From Candidatus Phascolarctobacterium caballi (GTDB lineage Bacteria > Bacillota > Negativicutes > Acidaminococcales > Acidaminococcaceae), in contig JAGHTS010000213.1 of NCBI GenBank assembly GCA_018065225.1, positions 1-45,318 on the forward strand: 45,318 nucleotides of DNA. The letters are read 5' to 3'. The notes under the pieces were generated by a model, which saw nothing but the letters and a program-made list of their open reading frames with translations, did no database searches and was not told the DNA's origin. The stretch's first letter is position 1. Every line of letters starts with the position of its first letter. A program made the translations under genes and the position numbers. Positions 24,454 to 31,314 of this stretch are shown piece after piece.

Positions 24454-25929
24454 ATGGCATTGAACGGAAATACAAACGAAGAAAAGATTTGGAATTTTCT
24501 AAAATCAAAAGGGCTTAACAGCTTTGCTGTTGCAGGATTGATGGGCAACTTATTTGCGGAAAGTGGATTGAACCCAAAGAACCTGCAAAACAGCTATGAA
24601 AAGAAACTGGGACACACTGACGAAACATACACGGCGGCGGTTGATAGCGGGAAATATAAAAACTTCAAAAGCGACGCCGCCGGATATGGTCTGGCGCAGT
24701 GGACATACGGCACAAGGAAAGCGGCACTGCTGGAATACGCAAAAAGCGGTGGAAAGTCGGTGGGCGACCTTGAAATGCAGCTGGGGTTCCTTATGAAAGA
24801 ATTGACGGGCAATTATGCAGGCGTTTTAGCTGAAATAAAAAAAGCAACAAGCGTTTTGCAGGCTTCAAATACAGTATTGATGAAATTTGAACGCCCGGCA
24901 GACCAGAGCGAAGCTGTACAGAAGAAGCGTGCTGCGTATGGTCAAACATATTATGACAAGTACGCAGCTGCAAAAAACAATACACAGAATGGAGGTACAA
25001 GCAATATGAATGTATCAGAAGTTAGAAAGAAGTTTGCAGCAATTGCAACAAAGTACAAGGGCGTGAAAGAGGGAAGCGCCCAGCACCACGCAATCATTGA
25101 CAAGTACAATGCGCACAAGCCACTTGCAAGAGGGTACAAAGTAACCTATACGGACGCTTGGTGCGCCACATTTGCTTCTATGGTTGCCATTGAAGCTGGT
25201 TACACAGATATTATACCTACTGAATGCGGCTGCAATGCACAGATTGCATTATGGCAGAAGATGGGCAGATGGTGCGAGAATGACGCAAAGGTGCCAGAAC
25301 CGGGCGACTATATTTATTATGACTGGGACGACAACGGAAATGGAGATTGCACGGGTGGTTCGGAACACGTTGGAATTGTAACAGCCGTAAACGGCAATAC
25401 AATTACAGTAACAGAGGGCAACAAGTCAAACGCAGTAGGCGACAGAACATTGCAGGTCAACGGGCGCTATATCAGAGGTTACGGCGTGCCGGACTTCTCA
25501 AAGAAAGCAACTGCGGACAAGCCAAAGCAGGAAGAGCAGAAGCCGGACGACAACACAGAATTTGCACTGGGCGAAGTGGTAATGTTCAACGGCAATACAC
25601 ATTACACAAGCGCAAATGCAACAGACGGCAAAAGCTGCAAGCCGGGTAAAGCAAAGGTAACACAGAAATATAACGGCAAACACCCTTATCATGTAGTTAG
25701 AGAGGGCGGCGACGGTGGCAGCGTTTGTGGCTGGGTAAATGCTTCTGATTTATCACACATCAACAGCGCAGCGGAAAGAACATACACAGTCAAGAGCGGT
25801 GACAGCCTTTGGGCTATTGCAGCAAAGCAGCTGGGCGACGGTTCCAGATACAATGAAATTAAGACTATGAATGGTCTTTCAAGTAACACAATTTACGCAG
25901 GGCAGGTATTGAAATTGCCTACAAAATAA
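24454..25929 (+). CDS. Endolysin: tail-lysozyme, CHAP, SH3-like and LysM domains
   Basis: This 491-aa enzyme degrades host peptidoglycan. Residues about 1-165 are a phage tail lysozyme-type domain (VAGLMGNLFAESGLNP with a likely catalytic Glu, and AAGYGLAQWTYGTRKAALL). About 190-340 is a CHAP amidase/peptidase (DAWCATFASMVAIEAG with catalytic Cys; GGSEHVGIVTAV with His). About 370-435 is SH3-like (GEVVMFNG to CGWVNASDL), and 443-491 is LysM (YTVKSGDSLWAIAAK). ATG at 24454 with GGGAGGTG is preferred to GTG at 24445. A strong internal start lies at 25006. Confidence 0.93.
   Translation: MALNGNTNEEKIWNFLKSKGLNSFAVAGLMGNLFAESGLNPKNLQNSYEKKLGHTDETYTAAVDSGKYKNFKSDAAGYGLAQWTYGTRKAALLEYAKSGGKSVGDLEMQLGFLMKELTGNYAGVLAEIKKATSVLQASNTVLMKFERPADQSEAVQKKRAAYGQTYYDKYAAAKNNTQNGGTSNMNVSEVRKKFAAIATKYKGVKEGSAQHHAIIDKYNAHKPLARGYKVTYTDAWCATFASMVAIEAGYTDIIPTECGCNAQIALWQKMGRWCENDAKVPEPGDYIYYDWDDNGNGDCTGGSEHVGIVTAVNGNTITVTEGNKSNAVGDRTLQVNGRYIRGYGVPDFSKKATADKPKQEEQKPDDNTEFALGEVVMFNGNTHYTSANATDGKSCKPGKAKVTQKYNGKHPYHVVREGGDGGSVCGWVNASDLSHINSAAERTYTVKSGDSLWAIAAKQLGDGSRYNEIKTMNGLSSNTIYAGQVLKLPTK
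25006..25929 (+). CDS. Internal-start short form of endolysin (CHAP-SH3-LysM)
   Basis: ATG at 25006 lies in frame between the first and second catalytic domains. It has GGAGGT at 24991-24996, nine bases upstream, as good as any gene start here. It would yield a 307-aa protein beginning MNVSEVRKKF without the lysozyme part. Several known endolysins make a shorter wall-binding product from an internal start that joins the full-length enzyme. Function is inferred from that pattern. Confidence 0.65.
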   Translation: MNVSEVRKKFAAIATKYKGVKEGSAQHHAIIDKYNAHKPLARGYKVTYTDAWCATFASMVAIEAGYTDIIPTECGCNAQIALWQKMGRWCENDAKVPEPGDYIYYDWDDNGNGDCTGGSEHVGIVTAVNGNTITVTEGNKSNAVGDRTLQVNGRYIRGYGVPDFSKKATADKPKQEEQKPDDNTEFALGEVVMFNGNTHYTSANATDGKSCKPGKAKVTQKYNGKHPYHVVREGGDGGSVCGWVNASDLSHINSAAERTYTVKSGDSLWAIAAKQLGDGSRYNEIKTMNGLSSNTIYAGQVLKLPTK

Positions 25930-25952
25930 GAGCATAGCAGGAGGATTGAACC

Positions 25953-26531
25953 ATGAACAACATTATCATTTGCGCAGTGCAGCTGGTAGTTGCAGTTGCA
26001 GCGTTTTTATTCGGTAAATATGTTTTTCCAGAGGTAAAAGAGTACATACCAGAGGTTGTGGAAAATTTGACCATTATTGAAAGATGGGCAGCAAAGTTTG
26101 TTGTCTGGGCAAAAGAGTTCCAGAAAGACAAGCCGGGAAAAGAGAAAATGAATGCAGTTGTTGAAAAACTAAAAGAGATTGCAGACGCAGCCGGGCTGGA
26201 TATTACAGAAGACCAGATAAGGGCTATTGCGCAGACGGCGTATGAAGCAATGATGGCGGGTGAGCAGCAGGGAAACAATATTGAAGAAGCAGTGGCGCTT
26301 GAAGCGGTGCAGCAGTTCCCGCAGCTAACAATCAATATCAACGCAAACACCGGGGAAACGGACGTGGAGAAAATAGCCATTGCAACGAATAACGTGCCAG
26401 AGGGTGCAACAGAACAGAACCCAGATGGAACATACAACGTATATGACGCAGCCGGGAATATGACTGGGACTATATCAGCGGAAGAATACGAAGCAGCAAC
26501 AAAGGACGTTGACAAAGTAGTTATTGAGTAA
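25953..26531 (+). CDS. Phage holin, LLH family
   Basis: This 192-aa protein has an N-terminal membrane segment (IIICAVQLVVAVAAFLFGKYVF) followed by the LLH-type cytoplasmic part EVVENLTIIERWAAKFVVWAKEFQ and EKMNAVVEKLKEIADAAGLDITEDQIRAIAQTAYEAM. It would make membrane holes that free the endolysin. The C-terminal 70 residues (NANTGETDVEKIAIATNNV and on) are an acidic extra tail not seen in the core family. It is the last gene of the late operon. Confidence 0.88.
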   Translation: MNNIIICAVQLVVAVAAFLFGKYVFPEVKEYIPEVVENLTIIERWAAKFVVWAKEFQKDKPGKEKMNAVVEKLKEIADAAGLDITEDQIRAIAQTAYEAMMAGEQQGNNIEEAVALEAVQQFPQLTININANTGETDVEKIAIATNNVPEGATEQNPDGTYNVYDAAGNMTGTISAEEYEAATKDVDKVVIE

Positions 26532-26580
26532 CTGCAAGAAATAGCACTGACAGCGCACAGAATAAGCCATATTAAAGAAT

Positions 26581-26622
26581 AAAGCCCGTAGGTGATTAAC
26601 TTATCACCTGCGGGCTTTTTGT
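26581..26622. terminator. Bidirectional terminator between lysis and lysogeny regions
   Basis: A 16-bp stem with one G-U pair, from AAAGCCCGTAGGTGAT to ATCACCTGCGGGCTTT read through the loop, is followed by TTTTT on the plus strand and A-rich DNA on the other side. It closes the rightward late operon and the leftward 26646 gene. Confidence 0.85.
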
Positions 26623-26645
26623 CGTTTATGGGCTTATTTGAGGGC

Positions 26646-26924
26646 TTATGCTTCTTGCTGCAATTCGTTCCATACATGGTGCCCAAGTTCTGCCATTGCT
26701 TCTGGCGTTTCTTTCACAAACATTGCAAAAAGGAAAGTCAAGAACTGACTTTTTGTGTCCTGCCATTCTTCCGGGGTCATGTTCGGATTGGCAGCCAGCT
26801 TCATTTCAAGAAGTTTTTGTGTTATTTCCTGCCCAAAAGGTGTATTCAATGCGGTGCGTTCTGCCTGCGTAACCTTTTCTACAAAATCATTGAAGTTGTC
26901 TGCTATCATAATATTTGCCGCCAT
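26646..26924 (-). CDS. Unknown 92-aa protein of minus-strand island
   Basis: Not recognised. The protein is helical: FNDFVEKVTQAERTALNTPF, ITQKLLEMKLAANPNMTPEE, and a hydrophobic FLTFLFAMFV. ATG at 26924 is chosen because GGAGGAAAT lies seven to fifteen bases before it; the longer frame from 27002 has no such site and overlaps its neighbour. It follows the 26981 gene on the same strand, probably sharing the promoter at 27287-27315. Confidence 0.65.
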   Translation of the reverse strand: MAANIMIADNFNDFVEKVTQAERTALNTPFGQEITQKLLEMKLAANPNMTPEEWQDTKSQFLTFLFAMFVKETPEAMAELGHHVWNELQQEA

Positions 26925-26980
26925 TGTTATTTCCTCCATTCGATAAATGATAAGGGCGGCAGCAGTGCCGCCCGGTTGAA

Positions 26981-27232
26981 TTAGCCACGGAATACCGGGC
27001 AAGTATTACCACGAAACATGGTTAAGCGAATAGCGTGATTTAATTCAGCGTCACTCATATAGTCAGTGTCAAGCGACTTGCAAAAGCCGATTGCCCAGTT
27101 GATACCCTGCAAGGTCTGGCGGTCAAGAATACCACGTTTTGCAGGTTCGCTTGTAGCAGCTGCGTATCTTGCAAGAGTGTTCTCACAAGAGAAAATGAAG
27201 TTTGCTGGAATGTTGATTGATAATGCGTTCAT
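26981..27232 (-). CDS. Unknown 83-aa protein under CTTGCGCAAG operator control
   Basis: Not recognised. ATG at 27232 has GGGAGGTAAC upstream; the longer frame from 27532 has no ribosome site and crosses the promoter. Visible segments are INIPANFIFSCENTLARYAAA and LQGINWAIGFCKSLDTDYMS. It is read from a clear promoter with an operator in its spacer. The cistron opposes the surrounding late genes, so it is probably expressed from the prophage or early in infection (inference). Confidence 0.65.
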   Translation of the reverse strand: MNALSINIPANFIFSCENTLARYAAATSEPAKRGILDRQTLQGINWAIGFCKSLDTDYMSDAELNHAIRLTMFRGNTCPVFRG

Positions 27233-27275
27233 GGTTGTTACCTCCCGGATATATGAATTATTGTTGTTGCTCTTG

Positions 27276-27315
27276 TAACTGTCTTTATTATATACTTGCG
27301 CAAGTATAAAGTCAA
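27276..27315 (-). promoter_or_regulatory. Minus-strand promoter with CTTGCGCAAG operator in its spacer
   Basis: Read on the minus strand, TTGACT (27310-27315), a 17-base spacer and TATAAT (27287-27292) form a near-consensus sigma70 promoter. The palindrome CTTGCGCAAG (27295-27304) sits inside the spacer, so a bound protein would block polymerase. Bases 27276-27309 are identical over 34 bp, in opposite orientation, to 40457-40490 upstream of another gene. Confidence 0.85.
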
Positions 27316-27347
27316 GAAGAATACAGCAGAAATATTGCACAAATATA

Positions 27348-27395
27348 CTTGCGTAAGATAACAAAATAATTGTGCAATATATATACTTGCGCAAG
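27348..27395. promoter_or_regulatory. Two more CTTGCGCAAG-type operators before RHH gene
   Basis: CTTGCGTAAG (27348-27357) and CTTGCGCAAG (27386-27395) flank an AT-rich stretch. The second overlaps TTGCGC (27387-27392), which lies 17 bases from TACAAT (27410-27415), a possible rightward promoter for the ribbon-helix-helix gene. This arrangement would permit autoregulation. Confidence 0.7.
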
Positions 27396-27449
27396 GGATA
27401 ACGCCGTGATACAATGATAAACACAAATATACAGCGGAGGTGTGAAAGC

Positions 27450-27680
27450 ATGGAAGAACAGAAAAAGCCGGACACAAAGAACACTGGGAAAGCGACAGCA
27501 GCAACAAAAGCAAAAAACAACTTCAACAGCAAAGCGTATGACCGTTTATACCCATTTGTAAAAGCAGGGGAAAAAGTAAAAATTGAGAGAGCAGCGGGGA
27601 AAGCCGGACAAAGCCTAAATGATTATATTGTAACTGCGATATACCAGAGAATGAAGAGGGAGGGGCACGACGTTGAATGA
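27450..27680 (+). CDS. Ribbon-helix-helix (Arc-type) DNA-binding protein
   Basis: This 76-aa protein has a C-terminal ribbon-helix-helix pattern: basic strand VKIERAAGKAGQSLNDYIVTA followed by IYQRMKREG. The N-terminal 25 residues are charged and probably flexible. ATG at 27450 follows GGAGGTGTG. Such proteins bind palindromes as dimers, so it is the first candidate to bind the CTTGCGCAAG sites around it and at 40.4 kb. Its stop overlaps the TTG start of the next gene by six bases and more, which implies coupling. Confidence 0.8.
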   Translation: MEEQKKPDTKNTGKATAATKAKNNFNSKAYDRLYPFVKAGEKVKIERAAGKAGQSLNDYIVTAIYQRMKREGHDVE

Positions 27681-28161
27681 AACAATAAGTCAAGCAAAAC
27701 AACAAATTCATAATTTTGCAGAAAACATTATAAAAATACGAAAAGCAGTGATTGAAGCCGTGTGGGAATTTGTGATTGATGGAGAAACGCCAAAGCCAGA
27801 AGACGGACAACTTGTGCAGATGGACACGAAAATGTACATATACGGGAAATGCACAAAATATATTTTTTGCTACAAAGGAGAACGAAAAGCAGAACTGTAC
27901 GAAACAGATAATTTTGATTACTATTTGCACGCAGACAAATTCAGTTATACTGGAAAAGCGAAAATTGATATATACAAAAGACCAGACGGAATGTTTCACC
28001 CGGCATTCATACAAAAAGATGGAATACAGAAAGATTATATTATAATAATTGATGAAATATTGCCAGAAGAGATAAAAATAATAAAGGAATATGAGTGGGA
28101 ACAAAAAATAAAAGCGGCAGTGGGAGAAAAAAAGCACTATGAAGCCAGCGACATAATGTAG
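27673..28161 (+). CDS. Unknown protein paired with RHH regulator
   Basis: This 162-aa protein starts TTG at 27673, inside the end of the RHH gene. It was not recognised. The first 40 residues are helical (AKQQIHNFAENIIKIRKAVIEAVWEFVIDG). The rest is beta-rich with many Tyr and Lys (KYIFCYKGERKAELYETDNFDYYLHADKF). Coupling to a small RHH gene resembles toxin-antitoxin operons, but no toxin family motif was seen. Lower GC than neighbours suggests a recent arrival. Confidence 0.55.
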   Translation: MNETISQAKQQIHNFAENIIKIRKAVIEAVWEFVIDGETPKPEDGQLVQMDTKMYIYGKCTKYIFCYKGERKAELYETDNFDYYLHADKFSYTGKAKIDIYKRPDGMFHPAFIQKDGIQKDYIIIIDEILPEEIKIIKEYEWEQKIKAAVGEKKHYEASDIM

Positions 28162-28181
28162 ACAATTTGAGAGTAAAAAAG

Positions 28182-28212
28182 AAGCCCAGTGGCAGCAGTG
28201 CTTCTGGGCTTT
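28182..28212. terminator. Terminator hairpin before attP
   Basis: AAGCCCAG and CTGGGCTT form an imperfect stem around TGGCAGCAGTGCTT. The T-run is short, so the strength is uncertain. It lies where the rightward 27673 gene and leftward integrase gene converge. Confidence 0.5.
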
Positions 28213-28219
28213 GATTGAT

Positions 28220-28267
28220 GTTGTACTAATTAAACACAGCCCACGGGTAGTGTTAAGTTAGTACAAC
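28220..28267. other. Putative phage attachment site attP (48-bp dyad)
   Basis: Two 18-base arms, GTTGTACTAATTAAACAC and the inverted partner GTGTTAAGTTAGTACAAC, flank a 12-base centre AGCCCACGGGTA with symmetric CCC-AC-GGG. Arms match at 16 of 18 places. Size, symmetry and central dinucleotide are as expected for a large serine integrase attP. The site touches the integrase stop codon. Confidence 0.8.
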
Positions 28268-28268
28268 A

Positions 28269-29639
28269 CTACCCAAAAACAACACCCGTGATATTCTGGT
28301 CATTATCAATGCGTATTTCTTTAATGACAGAGCGCCAAAGCGTGCGTTTTTCCTCACGGGTCAAAGTATCATAAATGCTTTTGAAATCACTATCAAGAAG
28401 TTTACGAACAGCGGAAAAGTCCGGGGGCGGTTCAATGTTGTTGTCTGGTATTTGGTTCAAAGCAGACATATATATTTCATAGTCCCTTTTGTATTCCTCA
28501 ATGTCTATAAGGTCGTTTACATACAATTCTTTAAGTTTACCAAGTTTTCTTTTCAAAGTGGCTTTGTCAGTTCCGGCAGCAGTTCTTTTCTTCTTTGCAG
28601 CTTCAACCTCCCATTCCAACTGGCAGCGCTCCAATTCTTCTGCGAGGTGTTCAAACAACCACGCTTCAACGTGACTTTCACGGGCTGAATGATTGTGACA
28701 GCAACGCCCACGCTGGAAATGCTGGTTGCAACGGTAATAATAAATGCCACGGCTGATGTAGCCGCACAATTTATGGTTGCATTCAGAGCAAGTCAAAATG
28801 GAAGTGAATATATAAACATTGCCAGCTGGCGCAGAACGTGCATTGCGCTTCAATAACAGCTGTACACGGTCAAATTGTTCTTGCGATATGATAGGCTGAC
28901 AAAAATTAGAATTATATCTGCCGCCACGGTCATATACACCAGTGTACAACTTTTCTTGCAACATACGGCGAAAAGTAGCGTCGCACCAATTAAGACCGTA
29001 AGTTTCACGAATATATTTGACGGTCCCACGCTGGGACACGGTAGCTTCAAAATGATTGAATGCGTCACAAACAATGGCTGCGTCTTCTGGTACAACTTCA
29101 AGTCGTTTTTCAGAGTTGACACGATAGCCGCAAGGGGCTGAACCAGAAACGACAGTGCCATGCGCAACTTTGCTGTCAAATACAACGTCTATACGTTCAC
29201 CGCAAATATCGGCTTCATTCTGGGCAATAGACAATTTGACATTGATATACAAGCGCCCATTTGCAGTGCTTGTGTCATATTCTTCATCAATAGTCTTCCA
29301 GCCGCAGTTGTGGGCTTCCAGAACCTCCATAACTTTGTAATAATCAGCAACAGAACGAAACCAGCGGTCAAGACGGCAAAACAAAAGCACGTCTATTTCA
29401 TCACGCTTTACAGCGCCAAGCATTTTTTGAAATTCGGTTCGCTTGTGCATATTCTTTCTGGCGGTCTTTGCTGCGTCAATATAAACACCGACTATCACCC
29501 AGCCCCGTTCCCGTGCGTAGGCTTCCAGTCGTTCTTGCTGGGCTTCCAGTGACAGACCTTTTATTTTCTGTTCCTCACCAGAAACACGTATATACAATGC
29601 GACCCGGACAAGCGCCGGGGCAATATCTTTCTTTTTCAC
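28269..29639 (-). CDS. Large serine integrase
   Basis: This 456-aa recombinase integrates and, with a helper, excises the phage. The resolvase domain starts with VRVALYIRVSGEEQ, where Ser20 is the nucleophile, and includes LLFCRLDRWFRS. The recombinase domain follows (APCGYRV, YIRETYGLNWCDATFRRMLQ). A zinc ribbon (CSECNHKL and CNQHFQRGRCC) lies near residue 290, then a coiled-coil region. The start is GTG at 29639 with AGGTG upstream. It is at the short end for this family, but all domains are visible. No directionality factor was recognised. Confidence 0.95.
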   Translation of the reverse strand: MKKKDIAPALVRVALYIRVSGEEQKIKGLSLEAQQERLEAYARERGWVIVGVYIDAAKTARKNMHKRTEFQKMLGAVKRDEIDVLLFCRLDRWFRSVADYYKVMEVLEAHNCGWKTIDEEYDTSTANGRLYINVKLSIAQNEADICGERIDVVFDSKVAHGTVVSGSAPCGYRVNSEKRLEVVPEDAAIVCDAFNHFEATVSQRGTVKYIRETYGLNWCDATFRRMLQEKLYTGVYDRGGRYNSNFCQPIISQEQFDRVQLLLKRNARSAPAGNVYIFTSILTCSECNHKLCGYISRGIYYYRCNQHFQRGRCCHNHSARESHVEAWLFEHLAEELERCQLEWEVEAAKKKRTAAGTDKATLKRKLGKLKELYVNDLIDIEEYKRDYEIYMSALNQIPDNNIEPPPDFSAVRKLLDSDFKSIYDTLTREEKRTLWRSVIKEIRIDNDQNITGVVFG

Positions 29640-29733
29640 AAAATCACCTGCATTTCCTTTAATTTCCCGCCCGCAGGTGCTACAATAACAATGCAGACGG
29701 TATGTTGTATCTGGTACATATATACTATGCCAC

Positions 29734-29767
29734 GCCCCGGAGTGTTCCCAGCACTGCCGGGGCTTTT
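29734..29767 (+). terminator. Strong GC-rich hairpin, T-run on plus strand
   Basis: GCCCCGGAGTG and CACTGCCGGGGC pair with one bulged G, followed by TTTT. It lies between the SWIM-TM2 and integrase genes, both of which are on the minus strand. The T-run faces right, so it may stop antisense transcription coming from the integrase region. Confidence 0.6.
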
Positions 29768-29772
29768 AATGT

Positions 29773-30219
29773 CTATAAAATTTCGCCGTATTTATCACAA
29801 AAGCGTCCAGAAGCAATGCGGTAAATATCGTAAAACCAGCCAAAACAGAAAAGACCAGCTGTACATAAATATAATAGTCCCATTCCATAGCGCTTTGTAT
29901 AAAAATAATGTGCGCCAAAATATCCAGCAAGCACGCAGAGCAAAAAGACAATGAAATGCTTGTTTGACGGTGCGGCAGCGGTAGTTTCTTTCAGTGTGTT
30001 TTCCAATTTATAAATATGTTTGCACGGCTTTTGCCTATTTATGAAGTCTGGACAAGTGCAAGAAGAAAGCGTGACAGAATAAAAGTTTTCACCGTCTGCA
30101 CTTTCTATAATTGCAGTTTTGTTGGTGCGGTCAAGATTACGCACAACCATGTGTTCAAACTGCGCTTTGTTTCTTCTGTTTTGTTGCTGCGCAGCTTCGC
30201 TATTCTCAAAATATCCCAT
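29773..30219 (-). CDS. SWIM zinc-finger plus TM2 membrane protein
   Basis: This 148-aa protein joins two modules. Residues 45-70 form a SWIM zinc finger (C54, C56, C66, H68 in CTCPDFINRQKPCKH). Residues about 87-135 form a TM2 domain: two membrane helices joined by GYFGAHYFYTKRYGMGLLYL. SWIM fingers bind nucleic acid or protein, and TM2 places it in the cytoplasmic membrane. It stands in the lysogeny block between integrase and repressor, a usual spot for genes expressed from the prophage, so a superinfection or host-altering role is possible (inference). Confidence 0.75.
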   Translation of the reverse strand: MGYFENSEAAQQQNRRNKAQFEHMVVRNLDRTNKTAIIESADGENFYSVTLSSCTCPDFINRQKPCKHIYKLENTLKETTAAAPSNKHFIVFLLCVLAGYFGAHYFYTKRYGMGLLYLCTAGLFCFGWFYDIYRIASGRFCDKYGEIL

Positions 30220-30313
30220 TCAATCAACCTTTCCGGCGCAGATATTCCAGAAAATGAAAAATTATAATGTAAAGTGCGCCCAGCTGACGAAAAAAGAAAG
30301 GTGGTCACACAGA

Positions 30314-30433
30314 ATGAAAAAATATATAAGATATTACGACGTAAGAGTGTATGCCATATATTACAGCAAGAGCAATACAATATACATCAATTTGAATTTT
30401 TCTGGAATAACGCAACTAATAATTTTTAAGTAA
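30314..30433 (+). CDS. Possible small ORF, 39 aa
   Basis: ATG at 30314 has AGGTGG nine bases upstream and encodes a Tyr/Ile-rich peptide (MKKYIRYYDVRVYAIYYSKS...) ending just before the repressor terminator. No family is known and no promoter was seen. It may be chance, but it is the only coding sign in the 238-base gap 30220-30456. Confidence 0.3.
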   Translation: MKKYIRYYDVRVYAIYYSKSNTIYINLNFSGITQLIIFK

Positions 30434-30436
30434 AAG

Positions 30437-30465
30437 TAAAAAGCTGGGTGCGTTTATCACCCAGC
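30437..30465 (-). terminator. Terminator of repressor gene
   Basis: On the minus strand, GCTGGGTG and CACCCAGC form an 8-bp stem followed by TTTTT. It overlaps the last codons of the repressor gene. Confidence 0.8.
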
Positions 30466-30912
30466 GTCTACCCCAGAAGCATTGCCAGTGTCAACGGGTG
30501 GGCACTGGGCTTCCAGTTCTTCTTCACTGTCTGGAACAAGCAACGCTGGGTCTGCTGCAACTGCGGCAGCAAGGCGGCGTTTGAAATGGTCCATTGCAGC
30601 TTTTCTTATTTGCGGGTCAAGTTCAAAATATGTCTTTACAATTTCAAGTTCAAGCCCCGTAGCACCTTTTGACTTCACAAAGTCGTCAAGGCTGAATGCG
30701 TCTGGCTGCACGTACATTGGTTCAGTGCCGTTCCGCAACCATTCTTCATTTACTGAATATTCAGCACAAATCAGCTTCACTATATGTTCTTTAATTTCAA
30801 CCCTGCCACGTTCTAAATTATTGATAACATCACCACTGACGCCGAGTTTATCACCAAAAGCAGCTCTTGAAAGTTTCATATCTTCACGAAGCATTCTCAA
30901 ACGGTCATTCAT
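30457..30912 (-). CDS. CI-like repressor, XRE helix-turn-helix
   Basis: This 151-aa protein has an N-terminal XRE domain, residues 1-65: RLRMLREDMKLSRAAFGDKLGVSGDVINNLERG, then the EYSVNEEWLRNGTEPMY ending that is typical of Firmicutes phage repressors. The C-terminal part (FVKSKGATGLELEIVKTYFELDPQIRK) is probably for dimerisation. There is no LexA-type protease domain. It lies opposite an early promoter with three related operators, so it should keep the prophage silent and regulate itself. Confidence 0.9.
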   Translation of the reverse strand: MNDRLRMLREDMKLSRAAFGDKLGVSGDVINNLERGRVEIKEHIVKLICAEYSVNEEWLRNGTEPMYVQPDAFSLDDFVKSKGATGLELEIVKTYFELDPQIRKAAMDHFKRRLAAAVAADPALLVPDSEEELEAQCPPVDTGNASGVDAG

Positions 30913-30942
30913 AATGGAACCCCCTTTCTATTTTGTAAATTC

Positions 30943-30971
30943 ATAATATCATTATTGTTTTGGTTAGTCAA
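30943..30971 (-). promoter_or_regulatory. Repressor promoter (PRM-like)
   Basis: On the minus strand, TTGACT (30966-30971), 17 bases, then TATTAT (30943-30948). The -35 box lies inside the first operator, so repressor level would feed back on its own gene. Confidence 0.8.
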
Positions 30972-31047
30972 CCAAAAAATAAAATAAATTTTCAAAAATA
31001 TGGTTGACACACCAAAAGTAATGCGCTATACTTGGTTTAACAACCAA
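30958..31047. promoter_or_regulatory. Three repressor operators of the lysogeny switch
   Basis: Sites share TTGGTT-N4-AACCAA. O1 is TTTTGGTTAGTCAACCAAAA (30958-30977), perfect in both 8-base arms. O2 (about 30998-31017) is TGGTTGACACACCA with one break. O3 is TTGGTTTAACAACCAA (31032-31047), perfect. Centres are about 40 and 32 bases apart. O1 covers the leftward -35; O2 and O3 cover the rightward -35 and -10. Confidence 0.88.
31004..31032 (+). promoter_or_regulatory. Early lytic promoter (PR-like)
   Basis: TTGACA (31004-31009), a 17-base spacer and TATACT (31027-31032) make a near-consensus promoter. It drives the early operon starting at 31105 and is covered by O2 and O3. Confidence 0.88.
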
Positions 31048-31104
31048 AGCAACAAAATAATTTTGGTCGTTTGGCAAATATATTTAATTAAGGAGGAAAA
31101 GCAG

Positions 31105-31299
31105 ATGGCAGATAAGAAAGAAAAAACAATGGAAACCATGCTTGCAGCAGAGAACCAGCAGGAAGCAGCAGAGGTTATGGCATTTCTTGGAGAACTGAAC
31201 CCGGAAGAAAAGAAAGATTTTCTGGTATTTGTGCAGGGTATCAGATTTGCAAGAGGAATGCAGAAAAGTATTGCCATTCCAGCGGTACAGACCATTTAG
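31105..31299 (+). CDS. First early gene, 64-aa unknown protein
   Basis: ATG at 31105 follows AAGGAGGAAAAG; the longer frame from 31000 would begin inside the promoter. The protein is helical and charged (KTMETMLAAENQQEAAEVMAFLGELNPEEKKDFLVFVQGIRFARGM). Small proteins of this type follow phage repressor switches and may act as anti-repressors or excision helpers, but no motif proves it. Confidence 0.6.
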   Translation: MADKKEKTMETMLAAENQQEAAEVMAFLGELNPEEKKDFLVFVQGIRFARGMQKSIAIPAVQTI

Positions 31300-31314
31300 G
31301 AGGTAACAGCGGCA

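Noticed and set aside
27295..27395. CRISPR array
   Set aside because: The short repeats are palindromic operators with unequal AT-rich spacing inside promoters, not 25-40 bp repeats with unique spacers.
27233..27532. Upstream extension of the 26981 minus-strand gene
   Set aside because: It crosses the promoter and operators and has no ribosome site; ATG at 27232 has a strong one.
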